Positions 8,014 to 16,650 of a stretch of DNA of 64,000 bases are shown piece by piece. A program made the translations under genes and the position numbers. How positions within the stretch are numbered: the stretch's first letter is position 1; the number at the start of each line of letters is the position of its first letter. The notes under the pieces were generated by a model. The model ran no database searches and had not been told where the DNA came from. It saw only the letters and a list, made by a program, of their open reading frames with translations. The DNA is taken from assembly GCF_943737005.1 (NCBI RefSeq), contig NZ_CALSFU010000004.1:124001-188000 (forward strand). The letters are read 5' to 3'. The DNA comes from Achromobacter sp. Marseille-Q4962 (GTDB lineage Bacteria; Pseudomonadota; Gammaproteobacteria; Burkholderiales; Burkholderiaceae_B).

Positions 8014-9294
8014 ATGTTCGATCTGATCCTTAGACACTGCTCGCTGCCCGACGGCCGCCAGGACATCGATATCGGCATCGCCGGCGGCCGCATCGCGGCG
8101 CTGGAACCGGCGCTGAAGGCCGAGGCCGGCCAGACCATCGACGCGGCCGGCCAGCTCGTGTCGCCGCCCTTCGTGGACGCCCACTTCCACATGGACTCCA
8201 CGCTGTCCTATGGCCTGCCGCGCGTGAACCAGTCGGGCACGCTGCTCGAAGGCATCGCGCTCTGGGGCGAACTGAAACCGCTGCTCACGCAGGAAGCGCT
8301 GGTGGAGCGCGCCCTGGCCTATTGCGACTGGGCAGTGGCGCGCGGCCTGCTCGCCATCCGTTCACACGTGGACGTGTGCGACCCGCGCCTGCTGGCCGTG
8401 GAGGCGCTGCTGCACGTGCGCGAGCGCGTCAAGCCCTACCTCGACCTGCAGCTGGTGGCTTTCCCGCAGGACGGCGTGCTGCGCGCGCCCGGCGCGCTCG
8501 ACAACCTGAAGCGGGCGCTGGACATGGGTGTGGACGTGGTGGGCGGCATTCCGCATTTCGAGCGCACCATGCAGGACGGCGCCGAATCCGTGCGCATCCT
8601 GTGCGAGCTGGCCGCCGAGCGCGGCCTGCGCGTGGACATGCACTGCGACGAAAGCGACGATCCGCATTCGCGCCACATCGAGACGCTGGCCAGCCACGCG
8701 CACCGGCTGGGGCTGCAGGGCCGGGTGGCCGGCTCGCACCTCACGTCCATGCATTCCATGGACAACTATTACGTCTCCAAGCTCATCCCGCTGATGCGCG
8801 AGGCCGGCGTGGCGGCCATCGCCAACCCCCTCATCAACATCACGCTGCAGGGCCGCCACGACACCTATCCCAAACGGCGCGGCATGACGCGGGTGCCCGA
8901 GCTGATGGCCGCCGGCGTGCCCGTGGCCTTCGGCCACGACTGCGTCATGGACCCCTGGTACAGCCTGGGTTCGGGCGACATGCTGGAAGTCGCCCACATG
9001 GGGCTGCACGTGGCGCAGATGACGGGCCAGGACGCCATGCGGGCCTGTTTCCAGGCCGTGACGGCCGCGCCCGCCGCGATCCTGGGCCTGGAGGGCTACG
9101 GGCTGGAAGTCGGCAAGCGCGCCGACCTGGTGCTGCTGCAGGCGCGCGACCCCGTCGAGGCGCTGCGACTGCGCGCCACGCGGCTGATGGTGCTGCGCGG
9201 CGGGCAGGTGGTGGCGACCACGCCGCCCGCCACCGCCACCCTGAACCTGCCTGGCCGTCCCGCCGAGATCAGCTTTCAGCCCCCACGCCGATGA
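8014..9294 (+). CDS. Cytosine deaminase-family amidohydrolase (CodA-like)
   Basis: 426 residues, the same length class as E. coli CodA (427). Metal and catalytic residues are all present with a constant offset of 4: His57 and His59 (DAHFH), Gln152, His210 and Glu213 (MHCDES), His242 and Asp309 (FGHD). NQSGTLLEGI and FGHDCVMDPWY are close to CodA. The residue after the metal aspartate is Cys310, where CodA has Asp314, a position known to influence base selectivity, so the true substrate may be a different pyrimidine or purine. Deamination would follow import by the BMP-type transporter just upstream. The stop overlaps the convergent RidA gene by 26 bases. Confidence 0.85.
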   Translation: MFDLILRHCSLPDGRQDIDIGIAGGRIAALEPALKAEAGQTIDAAGQLVSPPFVDAHFHMDSTLSYGLPRVNQSGTLLEGIALWGELKPLLTQEALVERALAYCDWAVARGLLAIRSHVDVCDPRLLAVEALLHVRERVKPYLDLQLVAFPQDGVLRAPGALDNLKRALDMGVDVVGGIPHFERTMQDGAESVRILCELAAERGLRVDMHCDESDDPHSRHIETLASHAHRLGLQGRVAGSHLTSMHSMDNYYVSKLIPLMREAGVAAIANPLINITLQGRHDTYPKRRGMTRVPELMAAGVPVAFGHDCVMDPWYSLGSGDMLEVAHMGLHVAQMTGQDAMRACFQAVTAAPAAILGLEGYGLEVGKRADLVLLQARDPVEALRLRATRLMVLRGGQVVATTPPATATLNLPGRPAEISFQPPRR

Positions 9295-9652
9295 GCACCG
9301 GCCGCGCCGCCGCGGTCACGATGATTTCCACCAGCAGTTCCGGCGAGGCCAGCTTGGCCTCGCAGGTGGCGCGCGTGGGCATGAGGCGCGGCGGCAGCCA
9401 TTCCGCCCACACCGCATTCATGCCCTCGAAATCGCGCTCGATGTCCTTGAGCCAGATTTGCGCCGACAGCAGGCGCGTCTTGTCGGTCTGCGCCTTTTCG
9501 AGATAGCGCTCGATCTTGGCCAGCACGTCGCGCGTCTGCTCGGCGATGCCGCCGGGCGCCGACGAGGTCACGCCGGCCACGTACACGGTATCGCCGTGTA
9601 TGACCACGCGGCTGAGCCGCTCATTGCTTTCCTTGCGCGCGATGTCACTCAT
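9269..9652 (-). CDS. RidA family protein (enamine/imine deaminase)
   Basis: 127 residues in the YjgF/YER057c/UK114 fold. VVIHGDTVYVAGVTSS forms the first strands, QTRDVLAKIERYLEKA the long helix, and PTRATCEAKLASPELLVEI carries Arg94 and Glu109 at the positions that bind the substrate carboxylate in RidA. Members hydrolyse reactive enamine/imine products of amino-acid chemistry to ketones and ammonia. It is the last gene of the amine-oxidation operon, 29 bases after a DAO-type oxidase, which fits a role in clearing the imines those oxidases release. GGAG lies 7 bases before the ATG at 9652. Confidence 0.87.
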   Translation of the reverse strand: MSDIARKESNERLSRVVIHGDTVYVAGVTSSAPGGIAEQTRDVLAKIERYLEKAQTDKTRLLSAQIWLKDIERDFEGMNAVWAEWLPPRLMPTRATCEAKLASPELLVEIIVTAAARPVLIGVGAES

Positions 9653-9681
9653 GGAGATGCTCCTTGGAAACGGGGCGCCCG

Positions 9682-10803
9682 TCAGGCGCCGGAAAAACGT
9701 TCGATGCGAAACGGCGCGATGGGCAGCTCCGTCTTGCCGGTGGTGATCAGGTCGGCCATGATGCGGCCCACGATGGGCCCCAGCTCGAAACCATGGGCGG
9801 AAAAGCCGAACGCGTGGAAAGCCGTCTCGTGGCGGCTGCTGCGGCCGATGACGGGAATCTCGTCCGGCATGGCGGCCTCGATGCCGGCCCAGCCCCGGTT
9901 GACCACGGCGTGGCGCATATGGGGAAAAAGGTCGCATACCGTGCGCGCGCCCTCTGCCAGCGAGCGGAAATCCAGTTCGGTCCATTCGGTGTCGCGGTCC
10001 ACCCACGCGCGCCGGCCGCCGCCGATCAGCACCGTGCCATTGGCGCGCTGCTTGAACGACAGCGGCCTGCCCGTGCCCAGCACGACCGGATCCAGGAAGT
10101 GGTCCATGCGCAGCGTTACCAGCATCATGGGGCTGATGGGCTGCAGCGGCACCGGCTCGCCCCACTGCGCGGCGATACGGTCGGCCCACGCGCCCGCGCA
10201 GTTGAGAATGCGCGGCGCGGTATAGACACCCGCATCCGTCTCCACCCGCCATTGCCCTGCCTGCGGCAGCGCGCTGCCCACCCGCACGCCTTCCAGGAAG
10301 CGCGCGCCCAGGCTGGCCGCCTTGCGGCGGAACGCCAGCGTGGTCCGGTAGGGATCGGCCGCCGCGTCCTCGCGCGCAATCAGCCCGCCGCGCACCGTGG
10401 GCGCGATCGCGGGAATCAGCGCCCGCAGATCCTCCGGGCTTATCCACTGCTCGTGGGTATAACCGTGCGCCGTCATGATCTGCAGCCGCTCGCGCAGCGT
10501 CTGCGCGTCGGCCTCGTTCTCGGCCACCCGCACCTGCCCATGCTGCTCGAACCCGCAATCGTCGTCCACCAGCTCGCCGATGCGATACCAGAGCTCGCGC
10601 GACGCCAGGGCCAGCGGCACCTCCGCCAGGTGCCGCGACAGCGTGCGCACCCCGCCCGCATTCACGCCCGACGCATGCCGGCCCACGTAATTCTTTTCGA
10701 TCACCAGCGCCCGCACCCCGGCCCGCGCAAGATGCAGCGCCGCCGAGCTCCCGTGCAGCCCTCCGCCGATGATGATGACCTCCGCCGCCCGACTCCCGTC
10801 CAT
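9682..10803 (-). CDS. FAD-dependent amine/amino acid oxidoreductase (DAO family)
   Basis: 373 residues. VIIIGGGLHGSSAALHLARAG (residues 9-29) is the FAD-binding GxGxxG Rossmann motif, followed by an acidic residue (VIEKN) for the ribose. PRILNCAGAWADRIA and the C-terminal EIPVIGRSS and FGFSAHGFELGP are typical of sarcosine-oxidase-beta/HcnC-like enzymes that oxidise secondary or primary amines to imines. It lies downstream of the three-part dehydrogenase genes but is separated from them by a 195-base repeat-rich gap, so it may be a second oxidase for the same or a related amine. The RidA gene follows. Confidence 0.83.
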   Translation of the reverse strand: MDGSRAAEVIIIGGGLHGSSAALHLARAGVRALVIEKNYVGRHASGVNAGGVRTLSRHLAEVPLALASRELWYRIGELVDDDCGFEQHGQVRVAENEADAQTLRERLQIMTAHGYTHEQWISPEDLRALIPAIAPTVRGGLIAREDAAADPYRTTLAFRRKAASLGARFLEGVRVGSALPQAGQWRVETDAGVYTAPRILNCAGAWADRIAAQWGEPVPLQPISPMMLVTLRMDHFLDPVVLGTGRPLSFKQRANGTVLIGGGRRAWVDRDTEWTELDFRSLAEGARTVCDLFPHMRHAVVNRGWAGIEAAMPDEIPVIGRSSRHETAFHAFGFSAHGFELGPIVGRIMADLITTGKTELPIAPFRIERFSGA

Positions 10804-10890
10804 ACCGTCCTCATCGCATCCGTTTCCGCTGCACCGGCCTCACCCTGCGCCCAACCCTGTCCGCTCCTGGCACACCGCCCCCTTTCCTCG

Positions 10891-10969
10891 GCCCCCAAGC
10901 GGGGGCGCCGGGGATCCGGCTTTGCCGGTCCTCCCGTGCCGCCCCTTGAGGGGGCCCGCGTAAGCGGGC
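10891..10969. repeat. Cluster of four tandem hairpins in an intergenic gap
   Basis: Within the 195-base gap between two oxidoreductase genes lie four consecutive small inverted repeats: GCCCCC-AAGC-GGGGGC (10891-10906), CCGGC-TTT-GCCGG (10916-10928), CCCC-TTGA-GGGG (10942-10953) and GCCCGC-GTAA-GCGGGC (10954-10969). The density is far above chance and resembles dispersed palindromic intergenic repeats of Burkholderiales. It may attenuate or stabilise the operon transcript. Related words occur at 7863-7893. Confidence 0.6.
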
Positions 10970-10998
10970 AGGGGCGGGCCTATTTATTCTGGTTGGGC

Positions 10999-12441
10999 CT
11001 ATTTCTTCAGGCGCACCACCGCCTGCCGCGATTCGTCCGTCTGCGGCAGCGAGGCCAGCTCGCCCAACGTGAGCGGCTTGGTCGGGAAGCGCAGCCGGTA
11101 GTACCCGACTTCCGGCGTGGGCACGCCGCGTTCCTCGGCGATGATCTCCGACACCGTCAGCCCGCAGAAGCGGCCCTGGCATGGCCCCATGCCGCAGCGC
11201 AGGAAAGCCTTCATCTGGTTGGGTCCGCTGCACCCGAGCTTGACGGTTTCGCGCACCTGCGCCGCGGTCACTTCCTCGCAGCGGCAGACGATCGTGTCGC
11301 CCGTGGGGCGGCGGAACGCCGCCGGCGCCTTGTACAGCGCATCGAAGAACTCGCGCCCGCGCACGGCCTTCGCCAGGGCGGCGCGCGGACCGGCGGCCTC
11401 GCCGTCGCGGCGGGCCGCGTCGATGCGGCCCAGCAGGTGCGCGGCCTGCAAGGCGGCCAGCCTGCCCCGGTGCTCGGCGGCCAGCGCACCCGCGATGCCC
11501 GCGCCGTCGCCCGCCATGCCCACGCCCTGCACCGAGGTGCTGCCCCATTCGTCCACCGCGGGCTCCCAACAGTCCAGCGCCTCGTTCCAGCGGTGCTCCA
11601 CGCCCACGGCGCGCGACAGGTTCACGTTCGGCACCACGCCCTGGTGCAGCATGAGCTGCTCGGCCTCGATGCTGCGCGTGTCGCCGCCCGCCGTATAGCG
11701 CACGCGCTCCAGCCGGCCTTCGCCCTGCGCTTCCAGCGCCGTGACGTTCTTCACGATGGGAATGGCGGCCCTGACCGCGCGCACGAGCTTCAGCCCCTTG
11801 GCCAGGTAGGGCGAGCGCAGAAAGCCCCATACCTTGGGCAGCGCCTCGGCCATGCGGCCCGCCGGCACGGTTTCCAGAATGGCGTCCACCTTCACGCCCG
11901 CATTCAGGTACTGCCAGGCCACCAGGTAGAGCAGCGGCCCGCAGCCTGCCAGCACCGTGCGGTCCGAAGGCACCACGCCTGCCGACTTGAGCAGGATCTG
12001 GGCGGCGCCGGCGGTAATCACGCCCGGCAGCGTCCAGCCCGGAATCGGAAACGGCCGCTCCTGGGCGCCCGTGGCCAGCAGCAGGCGGCGCGCCTGCGCC
12101 ATGCGCGCCTCGCCGTCCACCGAATAGGCCACCTCGAAACCCGCGGCCGCGTCGCCGGCCGTTTTCTCGGCCACGGCCCAGACGGTGGCGCCGGGCTGGT
12201 AGCGCGCGCCGGACTGCAGAAAGGGCGGCACCAGCGAGGCGCCATGCCAGTAGTCTTCGCCGAGGATGCGGCGATCGGTGACGGGGGTGGTCGTGACGGC
12301 GCGGTAGATCTGGCCGCCCGGCGCGGGCTGCTCGTCGAGCAGCAGGGTATCCACGCCCAGCGCCGCCGCCGTCGCGGCAGCCGCCAGTCCCGCCGGGCCG
12401 GCGCCCACCACCAGCAAGTCGCAATGCGTTATTTCGTTCAT
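10999..12441 (-). CDS. FAD/NAD(P)-dependent dehydrogenase subunit, HcnB/OoxA-like, with BFD [2Fe-2S] domain
   Basis: 480 residues. CDLLVVGAGPAGLAAAATAA is the N-terminal FAD-binding motif, LLLDEQPAPGGQIYR follows as in HcnB and opine oxidase A, and LAGCGPLLYL marks the second nucleotide-binding region. The C-terminal part carries a bacterioferritin-associated-ferredoxin-like iron-sulfur module: IVCRCEEVT and then CGMGPCQGRFC supply the four cysteines. In the HcnABC/OoxABC family this subunit works with a small 2Fe-2S protein and a DAO-type flavoprotein to oxidise glycine, opines or related amines. All three partners are adjacent here. The start overlaps the 2Fe-2S gene stop (ATGA). Confidence 0.85.
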   Translation of the reverse strand: MNEITHCDLLVVGAGPAGLAAAATAAALGVDTLLLDEQPAPGGQIYRAVTTTPVTDRRILGEDYWHGASLVPPFLQSGARYQPGATVWAVAEKTAGDAAAGFEVAYSVDGEARMAQARRLLLATGAQERPFPIPGWTLPGVITAGAAQILLKSAGVVPSDRTVLAGCGPLLYLVAWQYLNAGVKVDAILETVPAGRMAEALPKVWGFLRSPYLAKGLKLVRAVRAAIPIVKNVTALEAQGEGRLERVRYTAGGDTRSIEAEQLMLHQGVVPNVNLSRAVGVEHRWNEALDCWEPAVDEWGSTSVQGVGMAGDGAGIAGALAAEHRGRLAALQAAHLLGRIDAARRDGEAAGPRAALAKAVRGREFFDALYKAPAAFRRPTGDTIVCRCEEVTAAQVRETVKLGCSGPNQMKAFLRCGMGPCQGRFCGLTVSEIIAEERGVPTPEVGYYRLRFPTKPLTLGELASLPQTDESRQAVVRLKK

Positions 12442-12746
12442 GCCTGCACCTTGCGCGCGCCCGCCTGGCGCTCGATGTTCATGCCTTCCCGCACCAGCGT
12501 CATGCAACCCTGCTGATTGGCCTGGCCGTCGATCGTGACCAGGCAGTCGTAGCACACGCCCATCATGCAATAGGGCCCGCGCGGCACCTCGCGCACGGCC
12601 GTGTCGCGGCAGGCGGACACGCCCGCCGCGAACAGCGCGGCGGCCACGGTGTCGCCCTGGCGGCATTCCTGCGCCGCGCCGTTGATGATCACGCGCACGG
12701 GGGCGGCCTGCGCCTGGCGCCGCGCCTCCTCAAGCCTCTTGAACAT
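12438..12746 (-). CDS. Small 2Fe-2S ferredoxin-like subunit (HcnA/OoxC-like)
   Basis: 102 residues. After VRVIINGAAQECRQGDTVAAAL, typical of plant-type ferredoxin folds in dehydrogenase complexes, four cysteines line up as Cys60-x4-Cys65-x2-Cys68-x12-Cys81 (YCMMGVCYDCLV then QQGC), a plausible [2Fe-2S] ligand set. It carries electrons between the two flavoproteins encoded on either side. Its ATG is preceded by CGGAGG, and it overlaps the upstream DAO gene by 17 bases and the downstream HcnB-like gene by 4, so the three subunits are translationally coupled. Confidence 0.87.
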   Translation of the reverse strand: MFKRLEEARRQAQAAPVRVIINGAAQECRQGDTVAAALFAAGVSACRDTAVREVPRGPYCMMGVCYDCLVTIDGQANQQGCMTLVREGMNIERQAGARKVQA

Positions 12747-13887
12747 GAAACCTCCGGGTCGAGAACGGCGCCATGTCGTCGGCCAGCCGGCCGGCGGCGA
12801 TCATGGGCGCCAGATGGTGTGCATGCGCGGCCGCCAGCGTCACGCCGCTGTGACAGGTGGCGACGAAAGCGCCGGGGCATGCTTCGGATTGCTCATAGAC
12901 GGGAAAGCCGTCCTGCGACATGACGCGCAACGCAGCCCAGCTGCGCACCACGCGCACCTCGCGCAGGGCCGGCAGGGTGCGCACCGCGCGGTCGGCCAGC
13001 GTGCCCAGGATGGGCAGGCCGACCTGGTTGTCGGCGTAGCCGGCCTCTTCCTGCGAATCGCCGATGAGCCAGGTGCCCTCGTCCGTCTGGCGCAAGGTGG
13101 ACATGGGCGTCTCCAGCAGGCGGCGCGTGCGCTCCAGCACCACGATCTGGCCGCGCTGGGGCCGCACCGGCACCGCCAGCCCCACTTGTTCGCCCAGCGC
13201 CTTGTTGCCCAGGCCGGACGCGAGCACCACCTTGTGCGCGCGCACCGCGCCCTGGCCGGTGCCGATCTCGAACACGCCGTCGCGGCGCCGGATCGTCTGC
13301 GCGGGACGGCGCGGCAGGTAATCCACACCCGTCTGTGCAAAAGTCATGTGCAGCGCGCGCAGCAGCTTGAGCGGATTGGCGATGCCGTCCACCGGCGTCC
13401 AGGTGGCGCCCACCACGTCCGGCCCGATGCCCGGCACCAGGCTGGCCAGCTCGGCGCGGTCCAGCAGCTTCCACTCGTAGCGGCTCATGCCGGGCTGGGC
13501 GAGCAGGCCGGTCATGAACTTGACGCGCGCCTCGCGCTCTTCTTCGCTCAACAGCACGTGCAGGCCGCCGCGCTGCTCCAGGTGCACGTCCACGCCGGTG
13601 CGTTCCAGCAGCTCGGCCGCCAACTGCGGCCAGGCGCGGGCCGAGGCCATGGTCCACACGCCATAGCGCGGCAGGCCCATGCCCTTGCTCTGCACCCACA
13701 CCAGCCCGAAATTTCCGCGCGAGGCGCGGTACGCCACATCGCCCTCGTCCAGCACGGCCACGCGCTCCAGCTCGCGCCGCAGCCCATAGGCGATGGCCGA
13801 GCCCACCAGGCCGCCGCCGATCACCGCGACATCGTAGATGCCGCGCTGCGACGGCGCGCGCGGCGCCAGTTTCTCTTCGTCCGTCAT
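12730..13887 (-). CDS. FAD-dependent oxidoreductase subunit, DAO family (HcnC/OoxB-like)
   Basis: 385 residues. YDVAVIGGGLVGSAIAYGL is the FAD-binding GxGxxG motif and VAVLDEGD supplies the ribose-binding acid. ASRGNFGLVWVQSKGMG is typical of HcnC-type subunits, and RPQRGQIVVLERT and CHSGVTLAAAHAHHL close the substrate and FAD sites. This is probably the substrate-oxidising subunit, passing electrons to the 2Fe-2S protein and the HcnB-like subunit. The ATG at 13887 overlaps the permease stop (ATGA at 13884-13887), tying the dehydrogenase to the importer operon. Confidence 0.87.
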   Translation of the reverse strand: MTDEEKLAPRAPSQRGIYDVAVIGGGLVGSAIAYGLRRELERVAVLDEGDVAYRASRGNFGLVWVQSKGMGLPRYGVWTMASARAWPQLAAELLERTGVDVHLEQRGGLHVLLSEEEREARVKFMTGLLAQPGMSRYEWKLLDRAELASLVPGIGPDVVGATWTPVDGIANPLKLLRALHMTFAQTGVDYLPRRPAQTIRRRDGVFEIGTGQGAVRAHKVVLASGLGNKALGEQVGLAVPVRPQRGQIVVLERTRRLLETPMSTLRQTDEGTWLIGDSQEEAGYADNQVGLPILGTLADRAVRTLPALREVRVVRSWAALRVMSQDGFPVYEQSEACPGAFVATCHSGVTLAAAHAHHLAPMIAAGRLADDMAPFSTRRFHVQEA

Positions 13888-14687
13888 TGGGTTCCTTTTC
13901 CGACAAACAGCTTTTCCAGGCCCACCAGGCGGTCCAGGATGAATATGGCGATGATGGTCACGTAGATGAGCACGGCGGAAACCGCGGTGACCAGGGGATC
14001 GATCGTGTCCTCGATGTGCAGGAAGATGCGCACCGGCAGCGTGGTGGTGGACGGCGAGGCGATGAAAATCGACATCGTCAGCTCGTCGAAACTGGTAATG
14101 AAGGCAATGACCCAGCCGCTCACCACCCCGGGCAGCAGCAGCGGCAGCACCACGCGCCGGAAGGCCGTCCAGTTGGAGGCGCCCAGCGATTGCGCCGCGC
14201 GCTCCAGCGAAGGGTCGATGCCGGTGGCCGAGGCCAGCACCAGCCTCAGGGCGTACGGCATGATGAGGATCACGTGCGCGATGACCAGGCCCACGTACGT
14301 GCCCGCCAGGTCCACGGTGGTGAAGAACTTCAGGAAGGCCAGGCCCAGCACCACGTGCGGAATCATCAGCGGCGACAGGAAGAACGCCACCAGCGCCTCG
14401 CGGCCGCGAAAACGGTTGCGCGCGATGGCCAGCGCGCCCGGCACGGCCAGTACGATCGCCAGCGAGGCCGACAGCGCGCCCAGCCCCAGGCTGAACCAGA
14501 ACGCGTCGATGAAGCGCGGGTTGTCGAGTATGGCGCGGAACCAGCGCAGCGACAGCCCGCCGCTGGGCAGCGAAATAAAGCCTTCCGAGGTGAACGCCAC
14601 CGCGCACACCATCACGATGGGCGCCAGGATGAACAGAATGAAAAGGGTGTGGAACAGCAGCCCGAGGGGACCATTGCGAAAGCTCAT
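13884..14687 (-). CDS. ABC transporter permease, PotC-like
   Basis: 267 residues with six predicted membrane helices. The EAA loop reads ERAAQSLGASNWTAFRRVVLPLL, the ATPase contact of the spermidine/putrescine-type inner-membrane permeases. FTSEGFISLPSGGLSLRWF in the first periplasmic loop is characteristic of PotC/PotI relatives. It pairs with the PotB-like permease upstream. TAGGAG precedes the ATG at 14687, and a 10-base gap separates it from the previous gene. Confidence 0.88.
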   Translation of the reverse strand: MSFRNGPLGLLFHTLFILFILAPIVMVCAVAFTSEGFISLPSGGLSLRWFRAILDNPRFIDAFWFSLGLGALSASLAIVLAVPGALAIARNRFRGREALVAFFLSPLMIPHVVLGLAFLKFFTTVDLAGTYVGLVIAHVILIMPYALRLVLASATGIDPSLERAAQSLGASNWTAFRRVVLPLLLPGVVSGWVIAFITSFDELTMSIFIASPSTTTLPVRIFLHIEDTIDPLVTAVSAVLIYVTIIAIFILDRLVGLEKLFVGKGTQ

Positions 14688-14697
14688 GCCCGCGCTC

Positions 14698-15561
14698 CTA
14701 GTTGCCCGCGTTGAACACCGCGCCGTGGCGGCGCTCGATGAGCCGGTTGGCCGACAGCAGCACGATTACCGTGGCCAGCAGCAGCACCACCGCCAGCGCG
14801 GCGCCCAGCGGCCAGTTCAGGGTGTTGAGGAACTCGTCGTAGGCGGCCGTGGCCACGTTCTTGAGGCGGCGCCCGCCGATGATGGCCGGTGTGGCGAAGG
14901 CGCTGGCGGCCAACGCGAACACCATGATGGAGCCCGACAATATGCCCGGCATGACCTGGGGCACGATCACCCGCCGGATCACGGTGAACTGGCTTGCGCC
15001 CAGCGAAAGCGCCGCCGCCTCGGTCGAGGGATTGATCCGCTGCAGCGAAGCCCACACCGCGATCACCATGAAGGGCACCAGCACGTGCGTAAGCGCGATG
15101 CCCACGCCCAGGTTGCTGTACATCAGGTCCACCGGCGTATCGGTCAGCCCCAGCGCCATCAGCGCCTTGCTGATGAGGCCCGTGGAGCCGAAGAGCAGCG
15201 CCCAGCCCAGCGTGCGCACGACCACCGAAATCAGCAGCGGCCCCAGCACCACCATCAGGAACAGCCCCTTCCAGGGATTGGCCATGCGCGACAGCACATA
15301 GGCCTCCGCCGTTCCCAGCACCAGGCAGGCCAGCGTTACCGCCGCCGCAACGCCGAAGGTGCGCGCGTAGATTTCGTAGTAATAACCGTCGCTGAAGATA
15401 TCCACATAGTTCTTCAGCGTGAAAGTGGCCTGCACGCCCCCGTAGAACTGGAAATCGAAGAAGCTGATGAGAAACACCAGCACCATGGGCACCACGAGAA
15501 AGGTGGCGTAGAGCGCCAGCGCGGGCGCGCTGAGCACCCAGGGATTGGCGCGCGCGCTCAT
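14698..15561 (-). CDS. ABC transporter permease, PotB-like
   Basis: 287 residues with about six transmembrane helices. STEAAALSLGASQFTVIRRVIVP is the EAA motif, and FFDFQFYGGVQATFTLKNYVDIF is the long first periplasmic loop common in PotB/PotH relatives. It would form the heterodimeric channel with the PotC-like protein. The start at 15561 overlaps the ATPase stop by the ATGA arrangement (15558-15561). Upstream in-frame codons would read back into the ATPase gene and are not used. Confidence 0.88.
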   Translation of the reverse strand: MSARANPWVLSAPALALYATFLVVPMVLVFLISFFDFQFYGGVQATFTLKNYVDIFSDGYYYEIYARTFGVAAAVTLACLVLGTAEAYVLSRMANPWKGLFLMVVLGPLLISVVVRTLGWALLFGSTGLISKALMALGLTDTPVDLMYSNLGVGIALTHVLVPFMVIAVWASLQRINPSTEAAALSLGASQFTVIRRVIVPQVMPGILSGSIMVFALAASAFATPAIIGGRRLKNVATAAYDEFLNTLNWPLGAALAVVLLLATVIVLLSANRLIERRHGAVFNAGN

Positions 15562-16613
15562 GGCCGGACCTGCCCCGCGCCCACCGGGCACATATCCTCC
15601 GCGCGCCAGCGCAGGTGCACCGGCTGCCCTTCCTGCGGCACGGTGGCGCCGTCGTTCTGGCGTATGACCAGCACCTCGCCCACCGATGTCTCCACCTGGC
15701 ACAGCCAGTGGTTGCCCTGGAACACGCGGGCCTTCATGCGGCCCGGCAACGCACAGGCGGCGGGTTCGGAGAACAGCACTTTCTCCGGCCGCACGATCAC
15801 CGTGCCGGTGGGCACGGGACGGCCGCCCATGGGGATGTGCGCCTCGCCGACGCGCGCGCGCATCTCGCCCTCGTAGGATTCCGCGGTGGGCGTGAAAAGG
15901 TTGGCCTTGCCCAGGAATCCGCCAACGAACTGGCTGGCCGGGTCTTCGTAGGCCTGGAAGGGCTCGGCCACCTGCTCCACCCGCCCCTGGTTCATGACCA
16001 CGACGCGGTCCGACAGCGCCAGCGCCTCGGACTGGTCATGGGTGACCAGGATGGTCGTGGTGCCAACGGTGCGCTGGATGCTGCGCAATTCGAGCTGCAT
16101 TTCCTCGCGCAGCTTGGCGTCGAGATTGGACAGAGGCTCGTCCAGCAGCAGGACGCTGGGACGGATGACCAGCGCCCGCGCCAGCGCCACGCGCTGCTGC
16201 TGGCCGCCCGACATGCGCGCCGGATGGCGGTCGGCCAGGTGCGACAGGCCCACCAGCTTGAGCGCCTCGGCTACGCGCTGCTGGCGCTCGGCCTTGCCCA
16301 CGCGCTGCATCTCCAGCCCGAACGCCACATTCTCGGCGGCGGTCATGTGCGGAAACAGCGCATAGTTCTGGAACACCATGCCCAGCCCCCGCTTGTTGGC
16401 AGGCACCTTGCTGACGTCCTTGCCGTCGAGCACGATGCTGCCGCCGCTGGGCTCGATGAACCCCGCGATCATCTGCAGCATGGTGGTCTTGCCGCAGCCG
16501 GACGGCCCGAGCAGCGATATGAATTCGCCCCGCTCCACCGACAGGCTGAGATCCTGCACGGCGGTCAGGTCGCCATAGCGCTTGCTCAGGCGGTTCAACA
16601 CTAGATAACTCAT
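15558..16613 (-). CDS. ABC transporter ATP-binding protein, PotA-like
   Basis: 351 residues. Walker A GPSGCGKTT, Q-loop VFQNYALFPHM, signature MSGGQQQRVALARAL, Walker B SVLLLDEPLSN and the H-loop (LVTHDQSEAL) are intact. The extra C-terminal ~110 residues (VIVRPEKVLF and the TOBE region) are usual for PotA/CysA-type ATPases and may sense substrate. It powers the permease pair encoded immediately downstream. CAGGAG precedes the start at 16613. Confidence 0.9.
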   Translation of the reverse strand: MSYLVLNRLSKRYGDLTAVQDLSLSVERGEFISLLGPSGCGKTTMLQMIAGFIEPSGGSIVLDGKDVSKVPANKRGLGMVFQNYALFPHMTAAENVAFGLEMQRVGKAERQQRVAEALKLVGLSHLADRHPARMSGGQQQRVALARALVIRPSVLLLDEPLSNLDAKLREEMQLELRSIQRTVGTTTILVTHDQSEALALSDRVVVMNQGRVEQVAEPFQAYEDPASQFVGGFLGKANLFTPTAESYEGEMRARVGEAHIPMGGRPVPTGTVIVRPEKVLFSEPAACALPGRMKARVFQGNHWLCQVETSVGEVLVIRQNDGATVPQEGQPVHLRWRAEDMCPVGAGQVRP

Positions 16614-16650
16614 GAAGGCTCCTGGTGGCGGCGCGCGCGCCGCCCTGTGC

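Noticed and set aside
9664-12516. A 950-codon open frame on the plus strand opposite the amine-oxidase genes
   Set aside because: Low-complexity shadow translation without a ribosome site; the minus-strand genes have clear FAD and Fe-S motifs.
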